Shown here in pieces: positions 43,607-54,835 of a DNA stretch of 64,000 bases. The notes under the pieces are model-generated. The model saw only the letters and a program-made list of their open reading frames with translations. It ran no database searches and was not told where the DNA came from. Source of the stretch: Chinchilla lanigera. Its lineage: Eukaryota; Chordata; Mammalia; Rodentia; Chinchillidae. How positions within the stretch are numbered: position 1 is the first letter of the stretch; every line of letters begins with the position of its first letter. The stretch spans positions 4,404,398 to 4,468,397 of the forward strand of contig NW_004955437.1 of NCBI RefSeq assembly GCF_000276665.1, given 5' to 3'. A program made the position numbers and the translations under genes.

Positions 43607-43965
43607 AGAGCTACGGGCAGCGGGGCATGCCTGTGGTTCCAGCTTAGAAGGAGGCTGAGGCAGAAGGAGCACAAGTGGGGCTGGGGATTTAGCTCAGAGG
43701 CACAGCACTTGCCTGGCAAGCGCAAAGTTGTGAGTTCGATTCCCAGTACCAGAAAAAACAAAAACAAACAAACAAACAAACAAACAAAAAACAAAGAAGG
43801 AGCACAAGTTTGAGGCCAGCCCCCTGGATAATTCAGAAAGACCCTGTCTCAAAATTTAAATGTTGAGGAAAAAGTCTGGGGATGTAGCTCAGCAGGAGAG
43901 CACATGCCTAGCCACGCACAAGGCTCATCATCCAATCCTGCAAAAGAAAAGAAAAAAGAAAAGAA
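43607..43965 (+). mobile_element. B1+ID dimer split by a younger ID SINE
   Basis: The B1 half begins ctacgggcagcggggcatgc ctgtggttccagc and breaks at 43676. It resumes at 43797 with ttgaggccagccccctgg and ends ccctgtctc. The ID half then follows (ctggggatgtagctcagcag gagagcac), with an A-rich tail. The inner element is listed separately. Confidence 0.88.
43677..43795 (+). mobile_element. ID-type SINE nested in a B1+ID dimer
   Basis: The full body gggctggggatttagctcag through gtgagttcgattcccagtac has a (CAAA)n tail. A perfect 14-bp duplication gaaggagcacaagt flanks it at 43663-43676 and 43796-43809. Confidence 0.97.
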
Positions 43966-44352
43966 CAGGAAAAAGGAGCTCAGTGAGGGTTCATGGAGTG
44001 AGGGGGGTGTTAGCACAATGTTGTTATGGACACAGGTGTGAACAAAGCTCAAGCAGCAGCTTAAAGAAGGCTTAAGGGAGAAGACAGAGTGGAATGGGAT
44101 GCTTGAAAGATGCGTAGGAGTTTGTGAGATGGGACAGTTTGCATCAGAGGAAGAGCATGTGCAAAGGCACGAGGGCTAGGTTAGTGGGGAGGTGACGGTG
44201 CGGACAGAGTTAGAACAATGCCAGGTGCATGGCTTTTCAGCATCAGAGTTTGCCCTTGATTTGCACTTGATTCGGTGCATGGTAGGAAGCCACTGACTAT
44301 TTACAGCAGGCTTAATGATTCAGTTGCATTGGCATCTGAAGAAAACTTGTTC

Positions 44353-44506
44353 AGGGCTGGGTGTGGTGGCACACGCCTGTAATCCCAGCACTAGGGAGGC
44401 TGAGGCAGGAGGATCACTGTGAGTCTGAGGCCAGCCTGGGCTACATAAGTGAGTTCAAGGCCAGCCTGAACTGCATCGTGAGACCCTGTCTCAATAAAAA
44501 AAAAGC
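44353..44506 (+). mobile_element. B1 SINE with internal duplication
   Basis: Well-preserved B1: ggctgggtgtggtggcacac gcctgtaatcccagc, then two copies of gttcaaggccagcctg-like sequence, ending ccctgtctcaat and an A run. Confidence 0.93.
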
Positions 44507-46650
44507 TTATTCAGTGCACCATTCATATTGAATTTGGGTGCTAAAGAGGAGCCCTTATGGTAATCCAAAAGAAAAGGTAGTCAGAATAAAAAAGGATGAT
44601 TTAATGATACAAAATGTTGACTTTTGTGAACAGGAGACACGGTGGATATTTGCATACCAGCAGCTGCTGGTCATTGCCTGTACTCTGCCTGGAGTCCCTC
44701 GGTGGCCCTGATTTTCAATGGAATCAAACAAAACAATGATGAAATCACGATCGGCATGTGGTTATGCTGACTTCCATTTTGGGGATCCCATATTCTAGTA
44801 GTAAAACATTCTGTGTGTTTGCCAGTCGGTGGTATACATGACCACGATAATAAACCCAACTCACCCTTCTAAATCACTCCAGGAAAATGTCATCATCACC
44901 ATTCAACATTAAGTGTTCCTCCATGCGGTGTATTAGACACGTAATACATCCAAGTTGAGCACTTGGGATTAGACTGACTCCACTTTATGATATTTTGAAA
45001 TACATCACTGTTCTATGAATCCACAAAGCATAAGGCAGAAAGCATGAATTCTGGTCTTAACCATCCATCCGCACCAGTTAAATACTTGAATTTCTCTAGA
45101 ATATTTTAAGTTCCAACTAAATTGCAAATTTGACCTCATTCCATATGGCTCTCAAGACAATGCCAGAGGAGCCAGACAAGGAGAGAGCTGGGATCTCTCT
45201 TAGTAAGGCATCTGCTTTGTCACTGTCAAAGAGCTCCGAAAACCCTTTGTACAACTAAGAACAGACCAACATTGTTCCTCTTCTTCTGCTGGGGAGTAGG
45301 TATGGAAGTATCCAGCAGACTTCAACTGCAGGTCTCCTAATACTTAGCAGGCATGCCTAGTATGCCAGTGGGTGGAATGTAGGACACTCAGCTTAAAAGA
45401 AAACGTCAAACAACTATATCTGAGACCTAAGGGTGGAAGGTAGGGAACTGTTCCATGGGCTGTTCTCATTCAAAGAACATGGCGAAAATATGTGTGATAG
45501 TTTTGATCTGACTTATTACAAAAAACCATGATCTGTGGCATTTAAGGGGTAGTGAATCTACTTAAGTGTTCATTGTTGAACTAAAAACAAAAAAAAAAGT
45601 GAATGACCATCTTTCTTGAAGACTGGTTCCAGGTCTGATGGAAGCAAAATATGCTCTTACTGAAGCCTGTGTAATTCTTTAAAGACTACTGATACAGTTT
45701 TCCACATAAGAGCTTGGAAACAAGTGCTTTCAATTTGGCACAAATTTAGTTTTAATCATTTTTAAAGAGGGGGTAAAGTGATTTATACATTCATACGTTT
45801 GAAGGAAGAAACAAAAAGTTGAGGAAAGTCTTCAGCAATAATAACCTGTTCTTCAGGAGACTCAACCTCCCACACGGAAATGGGCGATTTGATTATTTAA
45901 ATGTCAGAATTACAGGTGGTCTAAATGAGGTGCTTACAAAAATTTCTCCCTTGAAACTCATAAAGCATAATGGATTCTCAAAACACTTGTCAAGCTTGTT
46001 CTTTCGGAAAATTTCACTTTTGAACTAGGATTACACTTTGGAAATTCAGGCCTAAAGCAACACTTATGTCTTAATTCCTATAACGGTAGTAATCCCGTAT
46101 TTTAACAAAGCCATCCCTGTTGTTTGACATGTGCAGTCAGCGGGCCTAAAGAAAGCCCTGGGGTGCTTTGCTTCAAGGTCTTTGGAAGGACGAAAGAAAT
46201 AACTCACTAGGAAGGCTGCTCTTTTCAACTTCATAAAGAGTTGGCTGGGATTCTGCAACGATGAGCCTATAACAAAAATAGGCAACTTTTTTTTTTCTTT
46301 AATAAATGAACCGGTCCTTCCGTAATGGGCCTTAGGTTGTGCAGTATTTCCTGTCTAAACAGTTACCAAGCTTCCCAAGAGCATCTTCAAAGATGAGGAG
46401 AAATGATGTTCCTGCCACGGGTTCATGACAGGCAGTTTTTCCCCCAAATGAGAAACAAATGTAGTTCATTGCTAAGTTAAATAAAGGTCAGAAATCATTA
46501 AACAAAGATGGGGTTGATCCGCTCAGTTGAATGAAAATGCACCAGGCACCTCTCCCGACTTTGCTGGATGCTATAAGGCAAACATCTGAACATGCTGAAG
46601 ATTAGAGCTGTGTGGAAGCTTGTAAAACTCCCGATTCCCAGACCATGGTC

Positions 46651-46751
46651 CTGGGGATATAGCTCAGTGGCTTATGTGCCTGCCTGGCAAGTGCAAGGTC
46701 ATGAGTTCGATCCCCGGTACCACAAAAAAAATAAAATAAAATAAAGAACAT
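46651..46751 (+). mobile_element. ID-type SINE
   Basis: Body ctggggatatagctcagtgg, tgcctggcaagtgcaaggtc and gagttcgatccccggtacca, with an AAAAT tail. Target-site duplications ccagaccatggtc (46638-46650) and ccagaccacggtc (46752-46764) differ by one base. Confidence 0.95.
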
Positions 46752-47364
46752 CCAGACCACGGTCCAGGTCAGTGATGTCAGAATCTCTGGAGATGTGGCC
46801 CAGGCATCCCTGTGGATTCAATGCAGGGTTTCATCTCAGACTCTAATGCTCACAAGAACCACCTGGGTGGCAAGGGGGCTCCTGTTAAAGTGTGGGTTCT
46901 AAGGCAGAAGGAAAATCCAGTGTGAGGCCTGAGGTCCTGCATACATTCTATGAGGCTGATGTCCCTGGCTGGAGGATACCATACCAGGTTACAAAGATCT
47001 AAGGTCAAGGTTCTGTACACACTTCAACGTCTAATGGAGCTTGGAAGACAACTGCTTGGACAGAGTCCAGAGGTCTCCTCCCCAGAGAGCACCATATAAC
47101 TGGTTTGGGGTCCCAGGCACTGACTAGTGTGTATTAAAAGCACTCTGGGTGACTCCACTATGGAAGGCAGGTCTGAGAATGGCAGCTCTGTAAAAAAGGA
47201 AACTACATGAGACAGGTCACCGACAGTCACTGACCCACATTCATTGAAAGAACTAGTTTGATGAGTGGGGAGGGCAATGACTCGTAGTAAAGTAAAATAA
47301 CAGGAAGTCTGTCTGTAGCATGAGCTGACTTCTTTCAGAGTCCCAAGACACACATATGTTCTCT

Positions 47365-47527
47365 GTTTATTTGTTTGTTTTTGTCTTTTTAAGACAGGGT
47401 CTCGCTATGCAGTTCAGGCTGGCCTTGAGCTCACTTTGTAGCCCAGGCTGGTCTTGAACTCACAACGATCCTCCTGCCTCAGCCTCCCGAATGTTGGGAT
47501 TACAGGTATGTGCCACCACACCCGGCA
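47365..47527 (-). mobile_element. B1 SINE
   Basis: The plus strand reads gacagggtctcgctatgcag, the duplicated ggctggccttgagctc and ggctggtcttgaactc blocks, and gggattacaggtatgtgcca. Imperfect flanking repeats (cacacatatgttct and cacacatgcattct) suggest a target-site duplication. Confidence 0.92.
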
Positions 47528-47589
47528 CACATGCATTCTTAAGATGTTATTAATCAAGGAGACTGGTGCCAGCAAAACCTTAGCACCCC

Positions 47590-48990
47590 CACCGCTATGC
47601 CTCCCATCGCTCGTGTTCCGAAATGCATTCCCCAAGCCCATCTATCTTCTCTTGTGCTACTTTATGTCTCTTTCCCTGGACATCAAATTCCACTTCTCCC
47701 CTCCCTCCTAAACTTTCCCACTCTTTCCTCTGGCATGCTTCCACCTCCTCACAAAACATTCTCTCTACCTTCAGGAACCCGGCTCAGTCCAGAATTCTTA
47801 GCCCTCCACCCCTTATGAGAATCTCCACCACGAAGACAACCATAACCTCTGGCCATGGGCTTCCGTCCGCCCCCAGTCACTGAGCACTCTGCTGACATCT
47901 GGGTCTCTTCAGTATCCCGCCTGCACCTGACCTCTCTGTTCCTTCACCTCATCACTTTAAACTCATCACTTCACCCTCTTTCCTCACTTTCTTTTTTGTG
48001 CCGTCTAGATCCATTCTTTCAATCTCTTGCCAGGCAAGATGCTGGATGGATCCCAAAGTTCCCCTTCTTACATGGATACCAGGTTGACAAAGGAGACCAG
48101 AAACTATCACACAGCTGCCATCAAGAACCTCAGTGGGATTCTCAAAGCCACTAGGAGCCCCTCCCTGTCCCCCTGATTAGCTGCCTGTCTCCAGCTTCTG
48201 CTACTCTCTGAAAAATCTCTCTTCTAACACCTTCTTTCTCTAGAGATGACTTTGCTTCTTTCTGTACACAGAAGCAGAAAGCACCAGATGGGAGCTCCGT
48301 TAACTTCCTGCCGCCCCGCCTACACTCTTCATCCTGCTTACGACCCTTGTCGCAATGGGCAGTGGGCAGAGAGCCCCTCCACAACGATGTGGTCACCCCC
48401 CCGCCTCTTTATCTCCTCTCTGCCATCACGGGTCCCCCCCACTCTCTCCTGGCTCCTTTCCACCAGTGTTTGAACAGGTTCAAGCCCATTATTATTATTA
48501 TTATTATTTTGTTTTGTTTTTGTGAGACAGGGTCTTTATATGTAGTTCAGGCTGGCCTTGGGATCGCAGCAATCCTCCTGCCTCAGCCCCTGAGTGCAGG
48601 GAAATCCTCTTATTATTAAAAGAAAGTCTTTTCTTCTCACACTATCATCCAGACTGTTTCTCCTCTTTGAAACCAAATTTCTTGAAAGATTTATCCATAC
48701 CATCCACACTCATTCCCTATCTCTCCATTCCTCATTTCTCTCACTCTCCCTGAAGCCTGACCGACCCCTCCACCTTCCCACCCACCGGCTCTGCCAACAT
48801 GTTGGGTTGAGAAATCCATTTGACCATTTCTGGCCCACTGGCCCAGTGGCAGCACCTTCCCTGCTCTTTGTCTTCCATGACCTGTGCCCTCCTGGCCTCC
48901 TCTCCCAAGTGGTTAGGACATGCGGGGACCGTCCCCAGAGCAGATGTGATGTGCAGGAATCACAGCAGAATCGCACTCAGGGACATGGTG
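47590..48990 (+). mobile_element. L2/CR1-type LINE relic (uncertain family)
   Basis: Pyrimidine-rich sequence runs over 1.4 kb: ctccccttatgagaatctcc, acctctggccatgggcttcc, later cttgaaagatttatccatac catcc and tctccctgaagcctgaccga cccctccacc. It has the texture and several phrases of decayed CR1/L2 ORF2. It is interrupted by a B1 fragment at 48490-48604. No intact reading frame. Confidence 0.45.
48490..48604 (-). mobile_element. Truncated B1 SINE with (ATT)n tail
   Basis: The plus strand starts with (ATT)6-7 at 48490-48510. It continues with gtgagacagggtctttatat gtagttcaggctggcc and cctcctgcctcagcccctga. The duplicated part is missing, so the copy is short. Confidence 0.85.
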
Positions 48991-50255
48991 CTGGGGAGGT
49001 CACAACGGCAGGTGTAGGTGAGGAATCACTGGCTCGTCCATTGGGACTGTAGATGAGCCAGTCCTAGGTAGACAGGACTACTTCTACCTCTGAGAATGGC
49101 TGAGGCCATGAGCAAGAAAGCCGGCAGCAAGAAGGGCAGAACCTGCTTGGACGGAGCCCACACAGTCGTCTGAGAAGCACCCTGGGAGAGGCAAGGGGAG
49201 AAGAAGCAAGGGCGTGCGTGGAGGCCAAGGTTTGGAAGAGTCTCCAGAGTCAGCATCCTCGCTACAGTCAAGGGAATGGAGTCAGCGGGAAGGCGGTTAG
49301 GTACCTGGCCTTGGAGAGAGGGGCCTCGTATAGTAATGACAGCTGGCCACATTACAAGTGACTGGGTGGTTGGTAAGAAAGGGAGCCATGTCCAAGACTA
49401 GAATCTTAAGTTGGCTGTGACAAAGGCCGGGTGGAAAAGCCTCTCCTCCACACACTCAAAGGCACCCACAACAGGGTGTCATTCAGTCAGGCACCTGAGC
49501 AAGTCCACGGTCCTTCTACGGTTCTGTGGTTTGGGGACAGGGAAGGTTAGTGCTGTTGTTGAAATTCCATTCACTCAGATTCCCTCCGACATGAGGGGCG
49601 ACCCTGGGTCCGCCAACGGATACGCTGGGACCTGCTTAGAGCTGCCGCTAGATGAGAAACCAGCCCCCACGTCCCTTCAGTCCTGATGTGCTGTTAACCC
49701 TTGGTGCACTTCTCCATCTCAAAAACAGTGGGCGTTTACAAACTGTTCTCAAGACAAGCGTTCAGAAATTGCAGGGAGCTGATGACATCGCCGTGAAAAC
49801 AAACACCGAGGCCAGAGGTTGTGGATAATTTTGACGGAAGCACAAGACAACAGGACGAAAATTACCCATCTCTTCGCTTCAGCAAAATCCCTTCTAAGGA
49901 AGACATCTTGATTTGTATTAGAGCAGAAGTAGTTACTGATATCCGCTGCAATAGACTGCCACGGCTTGTTAAGATGCCGAGGAAAAGCACGGGAGAACAG
50001 CAGTGCAGCTTGGCATCTAAATGGCACATGCTCCAGACTGAGTTGAACATTTGGAAACTAATGACACTGCGTGGTTCAAAGTACTAGCGAGGGGTGAGGC
50101 CTGGGGAGCCTGACTCTCTCTGCCTCCCTGCCCCTGTGGGTCACACCCGACATGCACAGCAAAGCGGGGCTGTCCATCTAAAGGTTTTGAAAGGCAGTTA
50201 GTACCCTGGCTTGAAGTCAGGCTCATCACAACTCTTACTCAATGGGTTTAAACAC

Positions 50256-50258
<3 letters not shown>

Positions 50259-50310
<52 letters not shown>

Positions 50311-50321
50311 GAGAGAGAGAG
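50259..50321. repeat. (CA)n(GA)n compound microsatellite
   Basis: About 24 AC units run into a short GA block (gaagagagagagag). Confidence 0.95.
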
Positions 50322-51704
50322 AACTCATGCACCAGAATCTAAATCAGCATGTATGCAAAGGCAGGTATGATGCCTTGAGAAGAGGCCACCTGTGAGAAGA
50401 GCAATCCTTCAAGAACGCCCAGAAGCATAGCATGAACGGTAGGTGACTTTGCATCCGTAACCGCTGGGAAAACCCAGGAGAGGACTGAGGATCTCCTGGC
50501 CCAAGGAATCCACTAGGAGGCAAATCTGCACGCTGAAAAGGCTGTGCCACGGAGCACACATTCCAGGGTCACAGATGCACAGAGCTTGACCATTTTAATA
50601 CTCAGACTTCATTACCACGCAGCTGAGCTCATCAATTGCTGCAGAAACACTGTGAAGGGGGCTGAAAATATCAAACGCGATCCATGGCGGCTGACTCAGC
50701 CTCTTCAACCCTGAGAGTCAAAATATCAGACCAGACACAGGGCGCAGGAGTGGTGCTATAAACAGCGCCTGCTCAGACCCTGAGGAGGGGCGAATGAAGC
50801 ATGTCACCTGTCCTTGCAGGAGCGTGGGCCTCAAAGTCACTTGAGAAGTCATCAGAGGCATGATGAGCAATACATGGCAGATGGTATCAGGTGCCATATT
50901 ACATCATAAGAGGATAAAAATCAAATCATATGTGAATACAACATTTTCAAAGGTTCTATAGTCCTCTTTAGCCCCGGTGATTCTGATTACATCTGTCGTG
51001 AAACAACGGGCTCTTTGCACACTGCACTGTCTTTTACTTGAATATGTGGGATTCATTCTGAAGTCGTTAACTTAAATGTCTTGGGTTGAAGAAAGAATTT
51101 TTTTTCACTGAAGGAGACTAGGTTAGAAGACAAAACTCTGCGTTCATGTTAAGAAATCTACTGTTGATGTCAAAGGAGGCCAAAAGTCCTCCAGTGGGAG
51201 AGGGTTTGATCTGCTTACACACTGCCTGGGAACAAGCATGGAGCTGCTATCGTCTTGTTTTCTAGAACTGGCCCAGCTTTGGGGGACAGGAAGTAATTTG
51301 TCCTTTGTGTCGAGGGGAGGAAAAGGAAGCAGACAGTGATTTGTGTTTGGGAAGAGGTGACTTCAAGTCTTCTGTACAATGGACAGAAAGCAATCACAGG
51401 TAAGAGTATGCAAAGGCATGTAAAAGTTAGGATGCTGGCTTGGGTAAGTCTGCATTTTTCTGAGACAGAGATCCAGGAGAGGAAGAATCAAAGTGTAGTT
51501 TAAAAACAGAAGTGAAGAGAAGTGAAAGCAAATAAGAAGTCCACTGAAATGGACATCTACATTCACATTTTTTAAAGTGTTTGTCTGGTTCATAGCATTT
51601 CTTAATATATATTAACTGCTAAAGATTAGCTTGTAACAATTAACAGTAAGTTCATTTAAAGAGTAGTTCTCAGGGCTAGAGATTATCACTCTGCTCTTTC
51701 AAGT

Positions 51705-51853
51705 TACTATCTTTTTTTGTTTTAATACAGGGTCTCACTATGCAGTTTGGGCTGGCCTTGAACTCACTATGTAGCCCAGGATGGTCTCAAACTCATGGTG
51801 ATTCTCCTGCCTCAGCCTCCCAAGTACTGGGATTACAGGTGTGTGCCCAGTTG
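51705..51853 (-). mobile_element. B1 SINE
   Basis: The plus strand reads acagggtctcactatgcagt ttgggctggccttgaactc, a second aggatggtctcaaactca, then gcctcagcctcccaagtact gggattacaggtgtgtg. Confidence 0.92.
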
Positions 51854-52810
51854 AAATCACATTTTTAAAGCAAAAGGAAAATAAAAATAAAAAACAACAA
51901 CTATTAAAAGAAACTGCTATGATATATGATATAGCTTAGTCACTTGAGTCTATGGACACTACGGACAAATCCTGCTTCCTTGGTTGCTGAGTATCAAAGG
52001 TTCACTCAGCAGCCTTGCAGTTTTTATCACCTCTGGGCCTTCTCTGCTCACATACCTGGATCCCCCGCAGCGCTCTGACCAAGCCGGGCTCCCTCCCTGC
52101 CTTGACCCCCAGCCTGTCCCTCTTCCTCTGCTCCCTGGCCTATACTCTGCCTTCAGCCTAAGCCACTGCCTGCCCTCCCCTCTCGGTGACCCTCAGTTTG
52201 TCCCTTCTTTACATCTGTCCCCTCCTCTGCTTCTGGCTAAGTGCCTGGCTCTCCTCCGGGGACCTGGTGAGAGTCCCAGCGCCCTGGGCCCCATATTCCA
52301 GTCCACCCTCTACCATCTCCCAGATCATCTCCTGACTGTCAGTGACTTTCCACTGCCCTTATGATGAGCTGGAACTCCCAGAAGACTTCTCATCCTCCAG
52401 CTTCCGTCCTACCACCTGCTTCCTGAGCCGAGCTGTAGCAACACTGGTCTCCTGTTCCACCGTCATCTCTTCTCTTGGTTCCGGCTTCTGCCTGTGCACC
52501 CTGGCCTCTGGGAGTCCCACACACTGCCGCCTGTGGAAAGCTCCTCTCTCGGCGGAATTAACCTCTCTGTCCTCCGCGTTACTGCGGCACTTTGCTGTCA
52601 CACGGGTGGCGCACTCACCACATGATGCTAAGGCTACCGACATGTCTGTCTTACAAACCAGATTATGGGCCCCTTTAGAGCAGGTGTCTGGTCTCAAATC
52701 TCTCTGCTGGAGGCAGTGAGCAGAGCGGCTGGCACGTGAAAGGTGGCTACACAATTCTTACTAAGTTAGATGCTATTTCTTCAAGCTCCAGCCCAGGAAT
52801 TATCTGGTGA

Positions 52811-52943
52811 CAACTTACTCAGCAGAGGGCTTACAGGAAAAAAAACACTCATCAACTTACTCAGCAGAGGGCTTACAAGAGAAAAGAAACCACGCATCAA
52901 CTTACTCAACAGCGGGATTACAAGAAAGAAAAACACACACAAA
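52811..52943 (+). repeat. Three-copy tandem repeat, unit 42-45 bp
   Basis: Copies start at 52811, 52853 and 52898, each beginning caacttactcagcagagggc (third copy caacttactcaacagcggg), then ttacaagaaa-like A-rich sequence and ending cat or an ACA run. Confidence 0.9.
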
Positions 52944-53737
52944 ACCTAAGAACAGCCATGAAAATTCTCCATCCCATAGTTAGTGGAAATTCTGGGAGAA
53001 AAACAGATCAGTGAAATCTGAGCGCCACCGCTTACAAATCTAAAGGCCACTGATGCAACACGACATTATGTATAGTTCAGCGTGCTCACAGAAATCACCA
53101 TGGTGAGTGTCACAAATTTAGAAGCTGTTAAGCCTCTTGAAAATGCATCAAGCAAGCAGATGAATGCACATACACAGAGGACAACTAAATGTGTACTCTT
53201 AGCAGACAATAGTTATTGAAGTACTGTTTATAAGAGGGAACTGTACAAACCATAAGCACAGAGTTGGGTGGATTTTCACCGAGGCGGTCCAGGCATGGAA
53301 CCGGCATGCAGACCAGGAAACAGAACAACCCCATACTCTAGAAGTCCACTCATGCTCTCCTCTAATTGTGGACCTCCCCTAAGGGTAACGACCACCCTCA
53401 CTTTCAAACCAAAGACCCATGGTGCCTGTCCTTACTGTCGTGAAGACAGAATCCTACAAGATATAGTGTTTTCTGTTTGGCCGCCTGTACTCAACACTAC
53501 TTTATGAGTTCAGCCATGTTGCTCTGAGTAGCAGTAATTCATCCTGCATCGACAGATGTGAGCGTTTCTTAAATTGTATTATAAATGGAGCCATCAGGTG
53601 CTGAACCATAAGAATTCCAACACCTCTGTGCCCCAAAATTATAAGAAGCAAAACTACCTATGGTGACACATTAAGACAGAAATTTGCCTAGTCTCTGAAC
53701 CTTTTGAACACTATGATATCTCTCAGTAAACATTTCT

Positions 53738-53852
53738 TTTTTTTTTTTTTTTTTTTTTAGTTTTTTTGGTTTTTCTCCGGTACCAGGAACCGAACTCACG
53801 ACCTTGCGCTTGCCAGGCAAGCGCTTTTGCCGCTGAGCTAAATCCCCAGCCC
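53738..53852 (-). mobile_element. ID-type SINE (young)
   Basis: A long T run, then ggtttttctccggtaccagg, cgaactcacgaccttgcgct and tgagctaaatccccagccc. A perfect 18-bp target-site duplication, ctctcagtaaacatttct, lies at 53720-53737 and 53853-53870. Confidence 0.97.
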
Positions 53853-54411
53853 CTCTCAGTAAACATTTCTAAAATGAAGGAATAAATGAAACAGGATTAT
53901 AAAACACTGTTTCAGGAGGGAAACTTCAGAATCCTGGGAGAGGTGGAAGACTTGCAAAGCTCACTGAATACTTTTGCCACGTAATGGTTTTTGAAGTCAG
54001 TCTCATTTTCTGACCTCTAGGAACGCTTGTTGCATCTTTTGAAGATTTTCCTCCTCTTCCTCCTCCCCTTCTTTCTCATTCATTGTTTTTTCACGAACAT
54101 TTAAAAACTAAAGTTTGAGAGAGTTTTTAAAAAATATGTTCAGTGTCCTAGCAGACCAATGGCTTGAAAATGAAAATGAAAACAGAAAATTTCGCCACTA
54201 CACTGTAGGAGAAATATGGTAAGAATAATTTCAGATTGGATTTGCTAAACAAATAGAGAAGGATTGCCGTGTTCTCTAGCCTTTGAAAGGACACCGCCAG
54301 CACCTGCCAGCTGCACTTCTGGAGTGTTTTGTGCAGTCTGCATGGATCAGGCAATGTCATCACCCAACTACCCATGTCCTCCAGTGTGGCCGCTCTCCTG
54401 TGAGCACATAC

Positions 54412-54601
54412 CTTGCGGATTGAAGAAACCAGTCATCCAGAACACATTGGGCCTCCCTTCAAATATCCAAGTGGCAAACTGAGCATTTCTTTCCAGAAGC
54501 TCAGTAAACCAGAAGCCCAGTGTGGACGAATCCCAGGACACCCTTTTCCAGATCTGCGGGATCCGAGCATCGTACATGTTGTCCAGGGCATCTCTCAGGT
54601 T
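54412..54601 (-). CDS. DNAH8: DNAH8 exon, third from the end
   Basis: This 190-bp exon starts in phase 0 with [20 protein letters not shown] and runs through [38 protein letters not shown] and FFNPQ, plus one base of a Gly codon. The P..W, S.K/S-type LG.W and F.NPQ motifs are shared by dynein heavy chain C-termini. The acceptor is CCCCTTCAG before AACCTG; the donor is CAAG before GTATGT. Only 81 bp of intron separate it from the preceding exon. Confidence 0.96.
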
Positions 54602-54682
54602 CTGAAGGGGACACAGGTACCATATGTGACTAAGAAACAGCAACAAAAAAGGTCGGTGGCCACCGAGAGACCAACTGCCCAC
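54602..54682 (-). other. Short DNAH8 intron, 81 bp, open in frame
   Basis: GTGGGC and CCCCTTCAG ends frame an 81-bp intron. Its length is a multiple of three and it has no stop in the coding frame. If kept in the mRNA it would add 27 mostly hydrophobic residues (containing [14 protein letters not shown]). Confidence 0.9.
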
Positions 54683-54835
54683 CTCGCTCATGATGATCGT
54701 TCCTTCAATGGCCAGTTTGAGGTCACTCAGGCTACTGCGAAGTATGGAAATGACTCTCTGCATTCTGTCAATTTCTTGTCGAAGAAATATGTTCATGGAA
54801 TTAAGATGGCCCATCTTTATCAAACGAGCTTTCAC
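54683..54835 (-). CDS. DNAH8: DNAH8 exon, fourth from the end
   Basis: This exon of 153 bp is exactly 51 codons, phase 0 at both ends. It encodes [40 protein letters not shown] and [11 protein letters not shown]. The QEI.R.N/Q.. I..S L.dL..AI.G.I.MS pattern is the conserved helical region of dynein heavy chains that contacts the end of the AAA ring. The acceptor is TGTTCTAG before GTGAAA; the donor is GAG before GTGGGC. A symmetric exon like this can be skipped without frameshift. Confidence 0.96.

Larger units (their letters stand above)
42450..54411 (-). other. DNAH8 intron (about 12 kb)
   Basis: The intron contains AT-rich, repeat-poor stretches at 42780-43330 and 44880-46300, a nested SINE complex at 43607-43965, and B1 SINEs at 44353, 47365, 48490 and 51705. 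It also holds ID SINEs at 46651 and 53738, an L2/CR1-type relic at about 47590-48990, a CA/GA microsatellite, and a short tandem repeat at 52811. No further coding exon is recognised. Confidence 0.8.

Noticed and set aside
47590..48150. Coding exon with Ser/Leu/Pro-rich peptide
   Set aside because: Three overlapping frames are open only because the DNA is pyrimidine-rich; it fits a decayed LINE relic better.
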